Assembly: GCA_021808665.1 (NCBI GenBank)
Contig: JAKBBA010000019.1
Location: 3,989-67,988 of the forward strand
Reading direction: 5' to 3'
DNA length: 64,000 nucleotides
Source of the DNA: Actinomycetes bacterium
GTDB lineage: Bacteria; Actinomycetota; Acidimicrobiia; Acidimicrobiales; Palsa-688
Notes under the pieces: model-generated
What the model saw: the letters and a program-made list of their open reading frames with translations, nothing else
Database searches by the model: none
What the model was told of the DNA's origin: nothing
In this document: positions 8,780-17,943 of the stretch, piece by piece
Position numbering within the stretch: position 1 is the stretch's first letter
How the letters are laid out: each line of letters begins with the position of its first letter
Position numbers and translations under genes: made by a program

Positions 8780-10165
8780 CTACCCCGCCGGTACCTGGTA
8801 AGTCGCCCAGCTAGTGCCGCGCTCTGAGGGAGGAAGCTGCTGCCATGCCTGCTCAAGGCTCTTGGCGGCGCCAGGTACGCTGATGCCGCCCTTGAGCATG
8901 TCGGGAAAGACGGTGCTGCCAGCGGTAACGAGGCCTGGTGCAAGGATGTTGTCCAACATCGGGTAGACCGTATACTGAGGCGAAGACGCGAGCGTCAGCA
9001 TCGTTTTCGCGAGCGGGTTGGTGGTACCTACTCCGGTGACGGCGGGGACAAGTCCGGCATTGGCGATTATTGTCCCCGCTTGTTCGGTCGTCATGAACTG
9101 GAGAAATTTTGCTGCTGCTGCCTTGTGGGGAGAATACGAGGTCATTGCGAATCCGTTGCCGGCGAACTCCACGATCTTATGGGTTGGCGAGGTTGAGTAG
9201 GGAGGGATGAAAACGCCGACATTGCTGCCTAATGCCTTTGTGAATGGAGCCGTGTCCCAGTTGCCCTTGATGATGATCGCTGCTTGACCTTTCGTGAAGG
9301 CGGACTGCACGTTCGTCGCAGTGAGTGCATCCGAATTCATGTATCCGTCGGTATACAACTGGTGCCACTGGGTGAGTTGAGTCTCAATGACCGGGCTCGA
9401 CCATTTGATCTGGCCGTTATAGAGTCCCTCCCACTGGCTCGGAGTTAGCGCGCCGGCCATAAGGTAGCTGAGGTTATACCATGGGTAGAATTCGCCGGTA
9501 AGATTCTGTGTACCTTCCTCTATACAGGTGGTATGGATGGCCTTGAGCTTCGCACAGTCGGTGAATAGCTGTGCCCAGTCGGTGGGCACTGAGCTGATGC
9601 CGGCCTTGGCGAAAAGGCTCTTATTGTAGAAGCCGACGTAAAACTGCTGCTGGAGCGGAATGACATAGGGAGCGGTGGGCTTGTTGAATCCAACCGAGCT
9701 CCACTGCGTTCCTCCCATCCGCTGCAGGTCCTGGGCGGGCACCCACGACTTCAGGTTTGTGAGGTATGAGCGATACTGCATCGTGAAGAGCCCGGTCCAC
9801 ATGTTGACAAGATCAGGCCCAGTCTTCGAGACAGCGGCAGCTTGCAGTAAGGCGAAGTAGTTCGAACGGGGTTGTGCAACATTGGTGATGGTTATAGTTG
9901 GATTTGCCTTTTCGAACGCTTTGATCAGGATCGGAACGACGGTTGCCTGGTTCCCGTTGCCGAGGTTCTGCCAGAGAGTGAGCTTCACATTGGTTGGTGC
10001 CGATCCTTGGGATTGGCTGCCGGTTGAGCCTGAGCAGGACGCCAAGCCGACCACTGCCACGGCTGTAGCGATCACGGCGCCGGGACGGCCGATAGTTCTT
10101 TTTCGGCTCTGTTCTACTTGTGCCTGGTTATGGGTGTGTGAGCGTTTGAACGTTGGATGTCTCAT
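8780..10165 (-). CDS. Extracellular sugar-binding lipoprotein of the CUT1 transporter
   Basis: 461 residues. An N-terminal basic stretch and hydrophobic segment lead to a lipobox (GLASC, Cys at residue 44), so the mature protein is lipid-anchored outside the membrane. The rest is a group 1 solute-binding protein: LTLWQNLGNGNQ near the start, aromatic-rich binding clefts (EFYPWYNLSY), and KGNWDTAPF in the middle. AAAGGAG precedes the ATG. It captures the sugar for the two permeases downstream. The substrate cannot be read from sequence; the neighbouring dehydratase and semialdehyde dehydrogenase point to a pentose, uronate or aldonate. Confidence 0.9.
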   Translation of the reverse strand: MRHPTFKRSHTHNQAQVEQSRKRTIGRPGAVIATAVAVVGLASCSGSTGSQSQGSAPTNVKLTLWQNLGNGNQATVVPILIKAFEKANPTITITNVAQPRSNYFALLQAAAVSKTGPDLVNMWTGLFTMQYRSYLTNLKSWVPAQDLQRMGGTQWSSVGFNKPTAPYVIPLQQQFYVGFYNKSLFAKAGISSVPTDWAQLFTDCAKLKAIHTTCIEEGTQNLTGEFYPWYNLSYLMAGALTPSQWEGLYNGQIKWSSPVIETQLTQWHQLYTDGYMNSDALTATNVQSAFTKGQAAIIIKGNWDTAPFTKALGSNVGVFIPPYSTSPTHKIVEFAGNGFAMTSYSPHKAAAAKFLQFMTTEQAGTIIANAGLVPAVTGVGTTNPLAKTMLTLASSPQYTVYPMLDNILAPGLVTAGSTVFPDMLKGGISVPGAAKSLEQAWQQLPPSERGTSWATYQVPAG

Positions 10166-10204
10166 GTGTGCTCCTTTACCGGGTTGTCATTGGCGATACG
10201 AGAA

Positions 10205-11851
10205 TCAGAGGGTGGGGCGAATGCCCGAGCATTGGTTATCGGGGGATAGCACGTCGCTACGCGATGGCAGATCGTGACTCACGACCATCCCGGCACGGGG
10301 TTTGACGCGTTCGTGTTCTTCGCGCTTCCCCTGTGAGGTCTGGAGGACCCCGTCGATCCGGCGAGGGATGCCTAGCGGGTTCGCGTCCTTGAGTTCGTCT
10401 GGGAGGAAGGCATTGGGCACTGATTGGAGGGCGACAGGGCGCAGCCATCTCTCAATTGCGCGGGCGCCGACCGATGTCGCGCCCGGCGCCGTGGTCGACG
10501 GCCACGGCCCACCGTGCTGCATCGACCAGCTGACGCTGACACCCGTCGGATAAGAGTTCATCGTCACTCGGCCCGCTCGGTGCATGGAGGTCCGCAGTAG
10601 CCAGGCGGCGTCTGGATCGTTAGCGGCGACAAAGACGCTGAGGGTAAGCGCCGGCTCGGCGGCCTCGAGCGCAGAGGCGAGTTCATCGGCCGATCCGTAG
10701 CGTATGACTAAGGCGAGCGGCCCGAAGCACTCTTCGCGTAGCGGTGTGACTCCAGACTGGCCGAACCGGTTGGCTCTGACCTCATACAGAGCGGCTGTGA
10801 CCCGCCCCGGACCCGCGGTGCTGCCCCGAACGAGCGGCCGCACGCCGCGGACCGCCTCGATCGCCGATACAGTCGTTCGAAAGTGATCGGCGATGCCCGA
10901 TGTGAGCATCGTGAACGAACCGAGGGCGGAGACTGCTTCGACGAGTGCGTCTACCAGCGAGTCGCCGTCGACACCGGTAGGGACGAAGAGGAGACCCGGC
11001 TTCGTGCAGAATTGGCCTGCGCCGAGGGTCATGGATTGGGCGGCACCAACGGCGATCTCAGCTGGGCGCTCCGCTGCTGCGGCCGGCGTCACCACCAAGG
11101 GATTGGCAGCCCCGAGCTCACCGTAGAAGGGGATCGGTGTCGGGCGGCTGTTTGCTTGCTTGAGGAGGATCCGTCCGGCGCTGACCGAGCCCGTGAACCC
11201 GACAGCGGCGATCTCTGCCGCGTCCACTAAGGCTATGCCCGCCTCGAAGCCATGGAGCAGGCCGAGCGTCCCTCCGGGCGCTCCGGACGCGTCTGCTGCA
11301 CGGGTGAGAGCAGCGAAGGCCGCCATACTGGTCGCGGGGTGCGCCGGATGTGCCTTGATGACGACGGTGCACCCCGCTGCCAACGCCGACGCCGTGTCTC
11401 CGCCGGGGACTGAAAAGGCGAGAGGGAAGTTAGAACTACCAAAGACGCCGACCGGCCCGAGGGGAACGCGCATGCGCCGCAGGTCGGGAAGCAGCCCCAT
11501 CGGTGAATCCTTGGCATGGTCGATTGATACGTCAAGGAACAAGCCGTCCTCGACGACATCCGCGAAGAAGCGAAGTTGGAATGTCGTGCGGCGGAGTTCA
11601 CCCCTAAGGCGGGGGATCCCGAGGGCCGTCTCCTCGTCAGCAAGCGCTACGATCGTTTCGGTGTCAGCGTCGAGCGCGTCCGCCATGCCCCTCAGCATTC
11701 CGGCACGCCAGCTGAGCGGCCGGGCAGCAAACTCTGACGCGGCGCTAGCAGCACGGGATGTCGCTTCGGCGACTTCGACTGGGGTCGTCTCCGCTACATC
11801 CAGCGAGCGCTGCTCGCCGGTGGAAGGGTTGGTGCTGACCACGGAAGGCAC
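10205..11851 (-). CDS. 2,5-dioxovalerate (alpha-ketoglutarate semialdehyde) dehydrogenase
   Basis: About 548 residues from the GTG at 11851, just downstream of the lactonase stop and preceded by GGGAGA; an open frame reaches 11932 but overlaps that gene. Features of the KGSADH group of aldehyde dehydrogenases: FGSSNFPLAFSVPGGDTASA, KAHPAHPATS, the Glu in FYGELGAANP and the catalytic Cys in GAGQFCTKPG. This group oxidises 2-oxoglutarate semialdehyde to 2-oxoglutarate with NAD(P)+, the last step of non-phosphorylative pentose and glucarate/galactarate pathways. The final ~45 residues after RRIDG are a polar tail not usual for the family. Confidence 0.88.
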   Translation of the reverse strand: MPSVVSTNPSTGEQRSLDVAETTPVEVAEATSRAASAASEFAARPLSWRAGMLRGMADALDADTETIVALADEETALGIPRLRGELRRTTFQLRFFADVVEDGLFLDVSIDHAKDSPMGLLPDLRRMRVPLGPVGVFGSSNFPLAFSVPGGDTASALAAGCTVVIKAHPAHPATSMAAFAALTRAADASGAPGGTLGLLHGFEAGIALVDAAEIAAVGFTGSVSAGRILLKQANSRPTPIPFYGELGAANPLVVTPAAAAERPAEIAVGAAQSMTLGAGQFCTKPGLLFVPTGVDGDSLVDALVEAVSALGSFTMLTSGIADHFRTTVSAIEAVRGVRPLVRGSTAGPGRVTAALYEVRANRFGQSGVTPLREECFGPLALVIRYGSADELASALEAAEPALTLSVFVAANDPDAAWLLRTSMHRAGRVTMNSYPTGVSVSWSMQHGGPWPSTTAPGATSVGARAIERWLRPVALQSVPNAFLPDELKDANPLGIPRRIDGVLQTSQGKREEHERVKPRAGMVVSHDLPSRSDVLSPDNQCSGIRPTL

Positions 11852-11853
11852 CG

Positions 11854-12687
11854 TCAGTCTCCCATTCTGAACGGGTATTGGACGGGCGCCCCGGCATGCG
11901 GCCAGCGGATCGTCACCAGGTCGTGACCGCATAGTGAAGCAAGTGCCAGACGCTCGAACTGCTCGCCGCAGAAAGCGACGTTGGTCGGCGACAGGATCGA
12001 TTCGCCTGACCAGTCGTCGAGTACGAGTTCAAGCGCGTCGGTCTCGCTCCAGCGCCATAGCTGATTGGGCTGGTAGCAGGAGATGAGCAGACCGCCGTCG
12101 CCGTCGAGGGCGAGGCCGTCAGGCACGCAGCGTTCCATCTCGACCACCATCTCGAGCGGGCCACCGCCGACGGGCATCGCACTTACTCCCGGCGCTCCTG
12201 ACTCGACGACCCACAGCCGCTCACCGTCGACCGCGAGGCCGTTGGCGTAGGCGACACGTCTGTCCGTAACCTCGGCCGTCGACCCGGCAGGATCGACAGC
12301 CAGGACTCGACCGGAGGGCACGGAGAATGAACCGGAGTCGGAGACAAAGAGGCGCCCGTCGGGACCGAAGGCCGGATAGTTTGGGTAGTCGATGTCATCG
12401 CCAAACTGCTTCGGCCGACTACCCTCAGACAGCTGCCAGACGCAATGGTTTCCGGGGTCGCAGATGAATAGATCGCCGGCGACGTCGATGGCGATCCCAA
12501 GCAAAACCCCGCCCGATATCTCGACCTCGACCGAGACGGCGCCGTCGAGCAGGATCTTATAGATCTGCCCGGCCTCGCCTCCTGCCCAAAGGCACTTCCG
12601 CACCTGATCCCAACAGACCGCCTCGACGTGGTCGAGATCTGTCGTTAACACCTGGCGGTCGAACGAGTCCGGGACGGTGATTGTCAT
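11854..12687 (-). CDS. SMP-30/gluconolactonase-type sugar lactonase
   Basis: 277 residues of the SMP-30/Cgr1 six-bladed propeller family. The metal-binding Glu lies in HVEAVCWD near the N-terminus, the Asn in AYANGLAVDG and the Asp in VPDGLALDGDGG, consistent with a divalent-metal lactonase. It would open the aldonolactone made by a sugar dehydrogenase to give the aldonic acid used by the IlvD-type dehydratase. The ATG overlaps the stop of the ABC ATPase gene by 4 bp. Confidence 0.87.
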   Translation of the reverse strand: MTITVPDSFDRQVLTTDLDHVEAVCWDQVRKCLWAGGEAGQIYKILLDGAVSVEVEISGGVLLGIAIDVAGDLFICDPGNHCVWQLSEGSRPKQFGDDIDYPNYPAFGPDGRLFVSDSGSFSVPSGRVLAVDPAGSTAEVTDRRVAYANGLAVDGERLWVVESGAPGVSAMPVGGGPLEMVVEMERCVPDGLALDGDGGLLISCYQPNQLWRWSETDALELVLDDWSGESILSPTNVAFCGEQFERLALASLCGHDLVTIRWPHAGAPVQYPFRMGD

Positions 12688-13850
12688 GCCGTGCCCCCGA
12701 GTCGGACGTTGAGGCCGGTCTCAGCGTCGAAGAAGTGGAGACGATCCGGCGAGAGCCTTACGACCAACATCCCGCTCGTGCTCACAGGCGTGCGAGCACC
12801 AAGCCGAGCTACGAGGCGGGTCGGCCTGGCTAGCAGGTTGTCATGGTCATCGGGTGTGGCGCGTCCATCCGGGGACTCGGGAATCGAAAGGTGGACCAGG
12901 GTTTCGGAGCCGAGCGCCTCGACGCGCTCGACCTTGGTCATGAGCCCGTCACTGACAGAAGCATTAGCGAGGACCTCGATGTCTTCGGGCCGTATGCCGA
13001 GCACTACATCCCTGTGCTCTTTGAAGGCCAGGTCGTGCGAGGTCGCGTAGGAGGCAGGGAGCTCTATCAGCTGCTCGCCGAGCGTGATTGCCACTCCGTC
13101 GCCCTTGCGGACAAGTTTCGTCTGAAGCAGGTTCATTGGTGGCGATCCCATGAATCCGGCGACGAACTCGCTCGCCGGGCGGTCGTAGACCTCTTGAGGC
13201 GTGCCGACCTGCTGGAGCTTTCCGGCCCGCATCACGGCGACGCGATCGCCCATCGTCATTGCCTCTACCTGGTCGTGAGTGACGTAGACCGTTGCCACTC
13301 CCAGCATCCTCTGGATGCGGGCGATCTCAAGTCGCATCTCCACGCGCAGTTGGGCGTCAAGGTTTGACAGCGGCTCGTCCATCAAGAAGGCTTGGGGGCT
13401 GCGCACGATAGCCCGGCCCATCGCCACCCGCTGACGCTGACCGCCGGAGAGCGCCTTGGGGAGCCGGTCGAGATACTTGGTGAGCTGCAGAATGCCCGCT
13501 GCTTCGCTCACGCGGATGGCTATCTCCGCCTTCGGAACCCCACGGATCTTGAGGGCGAAGCCTACGTTCTGCGCCACCGACATGTGCGGATAGAGGGCGT
13601 AGTTTTGGAATACCATCGCGATGTCGCGGTCCTTAGGCAGAACATTGTTCACCACCTTGCCGCCGATCGAGAGAGTTCCCGAGGAAACCTCCTCGAGGCC
13701 AGCTACCATCCGCAAAGCGGTCGTCTTGCCGCAGCCCGACGGCCCGACCAGCGCCATGAACTCGCCGTCGGCTATCTCCAGGGTAAGGTCGTCGACGACG
13801 GTGTTCTCCCCGAACACTTTCGTCACGCCAGCGAGGCTGATATCAGCCAC
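12684..13850 (-). CDS. Sugar ABC transporter ATPase (MsmX/UgpC/MalK type)
   Basis: About 388 residues if it starts at the GTG at 13850 (AAGGAG lies upstream); a slightly longer frame begins at 13874. Walker A GPSGCGKTT, signature LSGGQRQRVAMGRAI, Walker B AFLMDEPLSNLD and the His switch VTHDQVEAMTMG are all present, followed by a C-terminal TOBE-type region with LGIRPEDIEVL. It energises the two permeases at 6926-8738. Its position between enzyme genes, separated from the permeases, shows that uptake and catabolism share one transcript. Confidence 0.93.
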   Translation of the reverse strand: MADISLAGVTKVFGENTVVDDLTLEIADGEFMALVGPSGCGKTTALRMVAGLEEVSSGTLSIGGKVVNNVLPKDRDIAMVFQNYALYPHMSVAQNVGFALKIRGVPKAEIAIRVSEAAGILQLTKYLDRLPKALSGGQRQRVAMGRAIVRSPQAFLMDEPLSNLDAQLRVEMRLEIARIQRMLGVATVYVTHDQVEAMTMGDRVAVMRAGKLQQVGTPQEVYDRPASEFVAGFMGSPPMNLLQTKLVRKGDGVAITLGEQLIELPASYATSHDLAFKEHRDVVLGIRPEDIEVLANASVSDGLMTKVERVEALGSETLVHLSIPESPDGRATPDDHDNLLARPTRLVARLGARTPVSTSGMLVVRLSPDRLHFFDAETGLNVRLGGTA

Positions 13851-14024
13851 CGCTATCGCTCCTTGACCGGGCACTCAAGAAGCGCTCCAAGTGGAGTGCG
13901 CCTGTCAGCCGGGGTGCTAGGACTGCGGTTGCAATCTCGTTCCCTCTGGTCGCCTTTAAGATGTAGCTCCCCGGCTCAACGGTGGCACAACTTCGGCGCT
14001 CGGCTCCCCTAGTGCTGGTGATCG
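13851..14024 (-). other. Gap between dehydratase and ATPase genes
   Basis: About 170 bases without a convincing gene. A 61-codon minus-strand frame (13843-14028) starts on the dehydratase stop and runs into the ATPase gene; it has no recognisable family and may be a remnant or chance. A weak hairpin or internal promoter could exist, but none was clear. Confidence 0.3.
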
Positions 14025-15740
14025 TCAAGATCGGCCTACCACTGGCTCGTCAAGGTGCGGCGGCTGTCCTGCCTCAGGAAGCAGGAAATCGAAGTCGCAC
14101 CCCTCCGGTGCCTGGGTCACGTGTTGGCGGTAGAGACCCAGGTAGCCCCGCGACGACGAGGCCGTCGTCGCCTTCGAGGCTCGACGTCGCTCGAACTCGT
14201 GGTCCGCAACCTCGACCGAGATGACTCCAGCGTCGGCGTCGACCACGATCAGGTCTCCATCCTCGACCAAGCCGATGGCGCCTCCCGCCGCTTCTTCGGG
14301 AGCGACGTGGAGAAAGACAGTCCCGTAGCTAGTGCCACTCATGCGGGCGTCGGTAATTCGCACCATGTCAGTCACGCCACTGTCCAGCAGCGGCTCAGGG
14401 ATGGGGATCATTCCCCACTCGGGCATACCAGGGCCGCCGATTGGGCCGGCGCCGCTGAGGAGGAGCACGGAGTCGGGCGAGGCAGTCGAGTCCGGACCGG
14501 TGCGCCTGGCAACCTCATCGGCGCTGTGCATCACGAACGCCGGGCCCCGGTGCGAGAGAAGCGACGGCGAGGCAGCGGAGCGCTTGATCAGGGCGCCGTC
14601 GGGTGCGATGTTGCCCCGCACGACCCGGAACGTTCCACCGGCGTCGACGGGATCACTCAGCTGGTGGATGACACCGGCAGGCGCTGGCGCTAAACCCTGA
14701 ACCGTTCCCGTCGTCCGTCCGTCTGCGAGGAGCACGGAGGGATTGAGAAGCGCGCCCAACGCTCGCATCACCGTGGGGACACCTCCACAAGCGTCGAGAT
14801 CTTCCATCAGCGCCGCCCCCGAGGGTTCGACATCGACAAGCACAGGCACGCGCCGTCCGGTCTCGTCGACGGAGTCGAGGTCGAGACGGTGACCTAGGCG
14901 CCGGGCCATGGCTGTCAGGTGGATCACCGCATTGGTCGAACCGCCCACGGCGCAGAGCACGGTGAGTGCGTTGGCGATGGCGTCCTGGGTCACCTGCTCA
15001 CTTGCCGAAAGGCCCTCGGCGACGAGCTCGACGATTCGGACGCCGACATGGCGCGCAACATCGAGGTGCCTCGGGTCCCCCGCGGGGATAGAGGTTGAGC
15101 CCGGCCAGGAGAGTCCGATGGCCTCAGCGATGGCACCCATCGACGACGCCGTCCCCATCGTGTTGCAAGTCCCCTTGCCAAGGCTGAGCTTCTCTTCGAA
15201 CTGGGCCCAGCGCTCATCTGAGACGTCACCGCGCCGGCGCTCATCCCACATGCGCCACAGGTCGGTACCTGTCCCGATACGACGACCCTCAAACATGGCG
15301 ACTGGGCGCGGGCCGGAGACCGCCAGCAGGCAAGGCAGGTTCGTACTGAAAGCACCCATGAGGGCGCCCGGTATAGATTTGTCGCAGGCAGCCAGGACAA
15401 CCACTGCGTCGATCGGCTGACTGCGGATGGACTCCTCCACCTCCATAGCAAGCAGGTTCCGATAGAGCATCGAGGACGGCTTCATCAGATCCTCGCCGAG
15501 AGACATCACCGGGAACTCGACCGCGATCCCGCCGGCCGCCTGTATTCCCGCTCGGAGGGGCCCTATCAGGGCGTCCAGCGGCTGGTTGCAGGGGTTCAGG
15601 TCGCTCGAGGAGTTAGCCAAGGCGATGACCGGCCGGCCCCCAGAGGCGTCTACCTGGGCGCCACCCATCCGCATCGCGACGCGGCTGTCAAGGGCGACCT
15701 CGTTGTCGCCCCGAACCCACCGGTCGCTGCGCAAGCTCAT
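14025..15740 (-). CDS. IlvD/Edd-family sugar-acid dehydratase
   Basis: 571 residues from the ATG at 15740, which overlaps the previous stop by ATGA; the open frame to 15812 lies inside the upstream gene. The three cysteines expected to bind the Fe-S cluster are seen in DLNPCNQPL, VLAACDKSIPG and GKGTCNTMGTASSMG. The C-terminal part has the swivel-domain pattern (GTSYGTVFLHVAPEEAAGG). Members dehydrate aldonic acids (xylonate, arabonate, gluconate) or dihydroxy-acids. Length and the sugar context favour a pentonate or hexonate dehydratase rather than branched-chain biosynthesis. Product would be a 2-keto-3-deoxy acid. Confidence 0.88.
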   Translation of the reverse strand: MSLRSDRWVRGDNEVALDSRVAMRMGGAQVDASGGRPVIALANSSSDLNPCNQPLDALIGPLRAGIQAAGGIAVEFPVMSLGEDLMKPSSMLYRNLLAMEVEESIRSQPIDAVVVLAACDKSIPGALMGAFSTNLPCLLAVSGPRPVAMFEGRRIGTGTDLWRMWDERRRGDVSDERWAQFEEKLSLGKGTCNTMGTASSMGAIAEAIGLSWPGSTSIPAGDPRHLDVARHVGVRIVELVAEGLSASEQVTQDAIANALTVLCAVGGSTNAVIHLTAMARRLGHRLDLDSVDETGRRVPVLVDVEPSGAALMEDLDACGGVPTVMRALGALLNPSVLLADGRTTGTVQGLAPAPAGVIHQLSDPVDAGGTFRVVRGNIAPDGALIKRSAASPSLLSHRGPAFVMHSADEVARRTGPDSTASPDSVLLLSGAGPIGGPGMPEWGMIPIPEPLLDSGVTDMVRITDARMSGTSYGTVFLHVAPEEAAGGAIGLVEDGDLIVVDADAGVISVEVADHEFERRRASKATTASSSRGYLGLYRQHVTQAPEGCDFDFLLPEAGQPPHLDEPVVGRS

Positions 15741-16702
15741 ACGTCGGGGACTCCGATCCCCTTGGCTCCCTGCTCGGAGATCACCAACTCCAAGGGGGAT
15801 CGCTTCAGCCACTCGAGCGAGAGCGAGGCTCGTCGCACTTTCTCCCGCACGTTGGCCACGACATCGCCGAGTACCTGCCCGCCGGCCGGGTAGACCGCCC
15901 GAGCATTGCGCAGTCCGAACTTCGCATACATCGGCGCTGCGACCGCCGCGATCTCGGCGATCTCATGCCCACGGACCATCCCACCGAGGGAGTCCGGAGC
16001 TTCGATGTAAAGGTCGATCGGAGCATCACTGTATGTGCGCATCTCGGTCAGCTCTGCGAGGCTGATATCGCTCGGGACGTTGATGGTCGTCCCGCCCAGA
16101 TTGGTTAGCTGGCGAAACGAGACCGGGTTCGATGGTGCCAGAACGGCGGAGATCTTCCAGATGATGGTGCTAGGTAGCTCTCCGGCGGCGACCATTGCCG
16201 CCAGGATCTCCATCAAGCCAGTGTCAGCGATCAGGAAGCTTCGGATACCAGTATCAACAGCGCGCAAGATGTCTTCGATGGCATAGCGCAGCTGGTCAAG
16301 GCCGCGCAGGCGACCGGAGAGGAGTAATCCCTCTGGACTGCGTACCGAGCCTCCGATGCCGAACTCCTCGCGGGGACCGACGAAGAGGCAAACCTCAAGT
16401 CCCTCGTCCGCACCGATTCGAGCCATAGCAGATAGTTCGGACTGCGAGAGCAGCATGGCGCCGCTCCCCTGTGATGTTCTGTGAATCGGCACTCCACGGG
16501 AGCGGGCCTCGTCGACGACCGCCCCGAGCGCCTCGGGTCCCTCTACGCTCGGTATCTCGATACGAAGATGAGCGCCATCAGGGAACCTCGCTTCGCTGAC
16601 ACGCGGCGCAGCTTCAAGCGTTCCCACGTGGTTCTCGACGGCAGCTGTTCCTCTGGGACTTCCTTTGCCTCGAATCATCTCAGACGCCCTTGATGGGTTC
16701 AT
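15737..16702 (-). CDS. U32-like protein of unknown function
   Basis: 321 residues. The sequence alternates helices and strands like a TIM barrel. Stretches such as GGTTINVPSDISLAEL, LYIEAPDSLGGMVRGHEI and APMYAKFGLRNARAVYP recall proteins often labelled U32-like peptidases next to M24 genes in actinobacterial catabolic clusters. The catalytic-type motif of true U32 proteases is not visible, so protease activity is not supported. It overlaps both neighbours by 4 bp, so it is made with the M24-like protein and the dehydratase. A missing pathway step (2-keto-3-deoxy-acid dehydratase) has no other candidate here. Confidence 0.6.
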   Translation of the reverse strand: MNPSRASEMIRGKGSPRGTAAVENHVGTLEAAPRVSEARFPDGAHLRIEIPSVEGPEALGAVVDEARSRGVPIHRTSQGSGAMLLSQSELSAMARIGADEGLEVCLFVGPREEFGIGGSVRSPEGLLLSGRLRGLDQLRYAIEDILRAVDTGIRSFLIADTGLMEILAAMVAAGELPSTIIWKISAVLAPSNPVSFRQLTNLGGTTINVPSDISLAELTEMRTYSDAPIDLYIEAPDSLGGMVRGHEIAEIAAVAAPMYAKFGLRNARAVYPAGGQVLGDVVANVREKVRRASLSLEWLKRSPLELVISEQGAKGIGVPDV

Positions 16703-17865
16703 GCGATCACTTTCACTCGACTACGTTGCGTGGTGCCGCCGGCCGCATCGGCCATCGGCCATCCGTCAGTCCGGGTCAGGAGCTCGAACCCGTCGGCATT
16801 GACGAGTTGCGTCTCCTCGATCTTGGCGCCGCCGGCGATGCTCGGATTCCACGCGACGGCGGTGCCGACACTCCGCGGGACGTCCCAGAACGGAGAGGAC
16901 GACTGACCCGGTGTCAGTTCGAACTCTCGCTGTTCATACGCGATCGGGCCGCCTTGGAAGTGCTCTCGCCACGCTCCAGGTCGACCAATCACGTCGTAAC
17001 TACGAGCCAACGCGTCGAAGGCATCTCCCCATGTGCCTCGCGGCCGGGACGCCTCGAGCATGATGTCGTCAACGGTCGCTATCTTCTCGACCATGCAGAG
17101 AATGGGATCATCGTCACGCACCACGGCTATCCGTGTCGCTGCCGCGTGTAGACCTCCGGCGCGGGCGACGACCACGGCCATGATGGCTTCACTGATTACA
17201 CTCCCGGCCGCTAGGGGGTGGCGAAACCGTCGCAGGCGCTCATCGCCGCCGGCAATCAGACATACAGCGTGAGCGCCACGGCTCTCGAGTTCCGAGGTAA
17301 TCGCCGCTGCGACGTCGAAGTCGGTCGAAACCCCTGGCTTCCACTCGTCGATACCTGCGCCCAGCGCACGGCCGACGAGCGAGCCGAGCGCACGAATCGC
17401 CTCCTGCTCTGGGTGGGTGAGGACCATACGCTCTGCGACGATGGCCGCGGTCGCTGACGTCCCAAGGTCACATCGGTCACTGATAAAGCCGCCAATCTTG
17501 ATCCCGGCGATGTTCTCGGCGGCCGCGACACGGGCGTGGGCGTCGAACCAGGGAACCGCCACGAGGCTCCAGCCGAGGGCGTCGAGATCGAACTCGTCAC
17601 GGATGCGAGGCTCCTCGATCTCGTTAGTGACAAGAGTTCGATCACGATCGGTCTCGACCACCCAGATCGCATCGGTCGATGCCGTCAGGTCGATCGGGTC
17701 GGAGAGCCCTCCCGTGATCCAGTTCACCGAGCCCGGCGTAGTGAGAAGCAGCGGACGGCCGTCGAACTTGGAACGAATCGCTGTTGAGCGAGATCGGACT
17801 GCCTCAGTCCGTTTGTCGATCGCCCCACCGATGTTCGGCAGTACACAACGGCGTCCGGCTGTCAT
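16699..17865 (-). CDS. M24 (creatinase/aminopeptidase-P fold) family protein, probably not a metallopeptidase
   Basis: About 388 residues from the ATG at 17865. The N-terminal part resembles a creatinase N-domain (LLLTTPGSVNWITGG, then DAIWVVETDRDRTLVTNEIE). The C-terminal part has the pita-bread pattern (GGDERLRRFRHPLA, GGLHAAATRIAVV, EHFQGGPIAYEQREFELTP, WNPSIAGGAKIEETQLV). The two metal-binding aspartates of M24 peptidases (usually Val-Asp ... Ser-Asp-Thr-Arg) are replaced by VAR and AAATR, so a peptidase mechanism is unlikely. It is the first gene of the leftward operon, directly behind a promoter that allows a leaderless start. Confidence 0.75.
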   Translation of the reverse strand: MTAGRRCVLPNIGGAIDKRTEAVRSRSTAIRSKFDGRPLLLTTPGSVNWITGGLSDPIDLTASTDAIWVVETDRDRTLVTNEIEEPRIRDEFDLDALGWSLVAVPWFDAHARVAAAENIAGIKIGGFISDRCDLGTSATAAIVAERMVLTHPEQEAIRALGSLVGRALGAGIDEWKPGVSTDFDVAAAITSELESRGAHAVCLIAGGDERLRRFRHPLAAGSVISEAIMAVVVARAGGLHAAATRIAVVRDDDPILCMVEKIATVDDIMLEASRPRGTWGDAFDALARSYDVIGRPGAWREHFQGGPIAYEQREFELTPGQSSSPFWDVPRSVGTAVAWNPSIAGGAKIEETQLVNADGFELLTRTDGWPMADAAGGTTQRSRVKVIA

Positions 17866-17943
17866 GAACTTTACTAAACCATATACGCTTCGACGTGTCA
17901 AGCCCTTGTCTGCTGGTTGCGTCCAGACGTATCATGTTGGGCC
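17866..17943. promoter_or_regulatory. Divergent, probably leaderless promoters between M24-like gene and IclR gene
   Basis: Leftward: TTGACA (complement of 17896-17901), 17-bp spacer, TTTAGT (complement of 17873-17878), with the ATG 7 bases further on at 17865. Rightward: TTGTCT (17906-17911), 18-bp spacer, TATCAT (17930-17935), with the ATG at 17944. Neither start has a Shine-Dalgarno sequence, so both transcripts may begin at or within a few bases of their start codon. The two -35 elements nearly abut, so one bound IclR dimer could control both. Confidence 0.65.
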
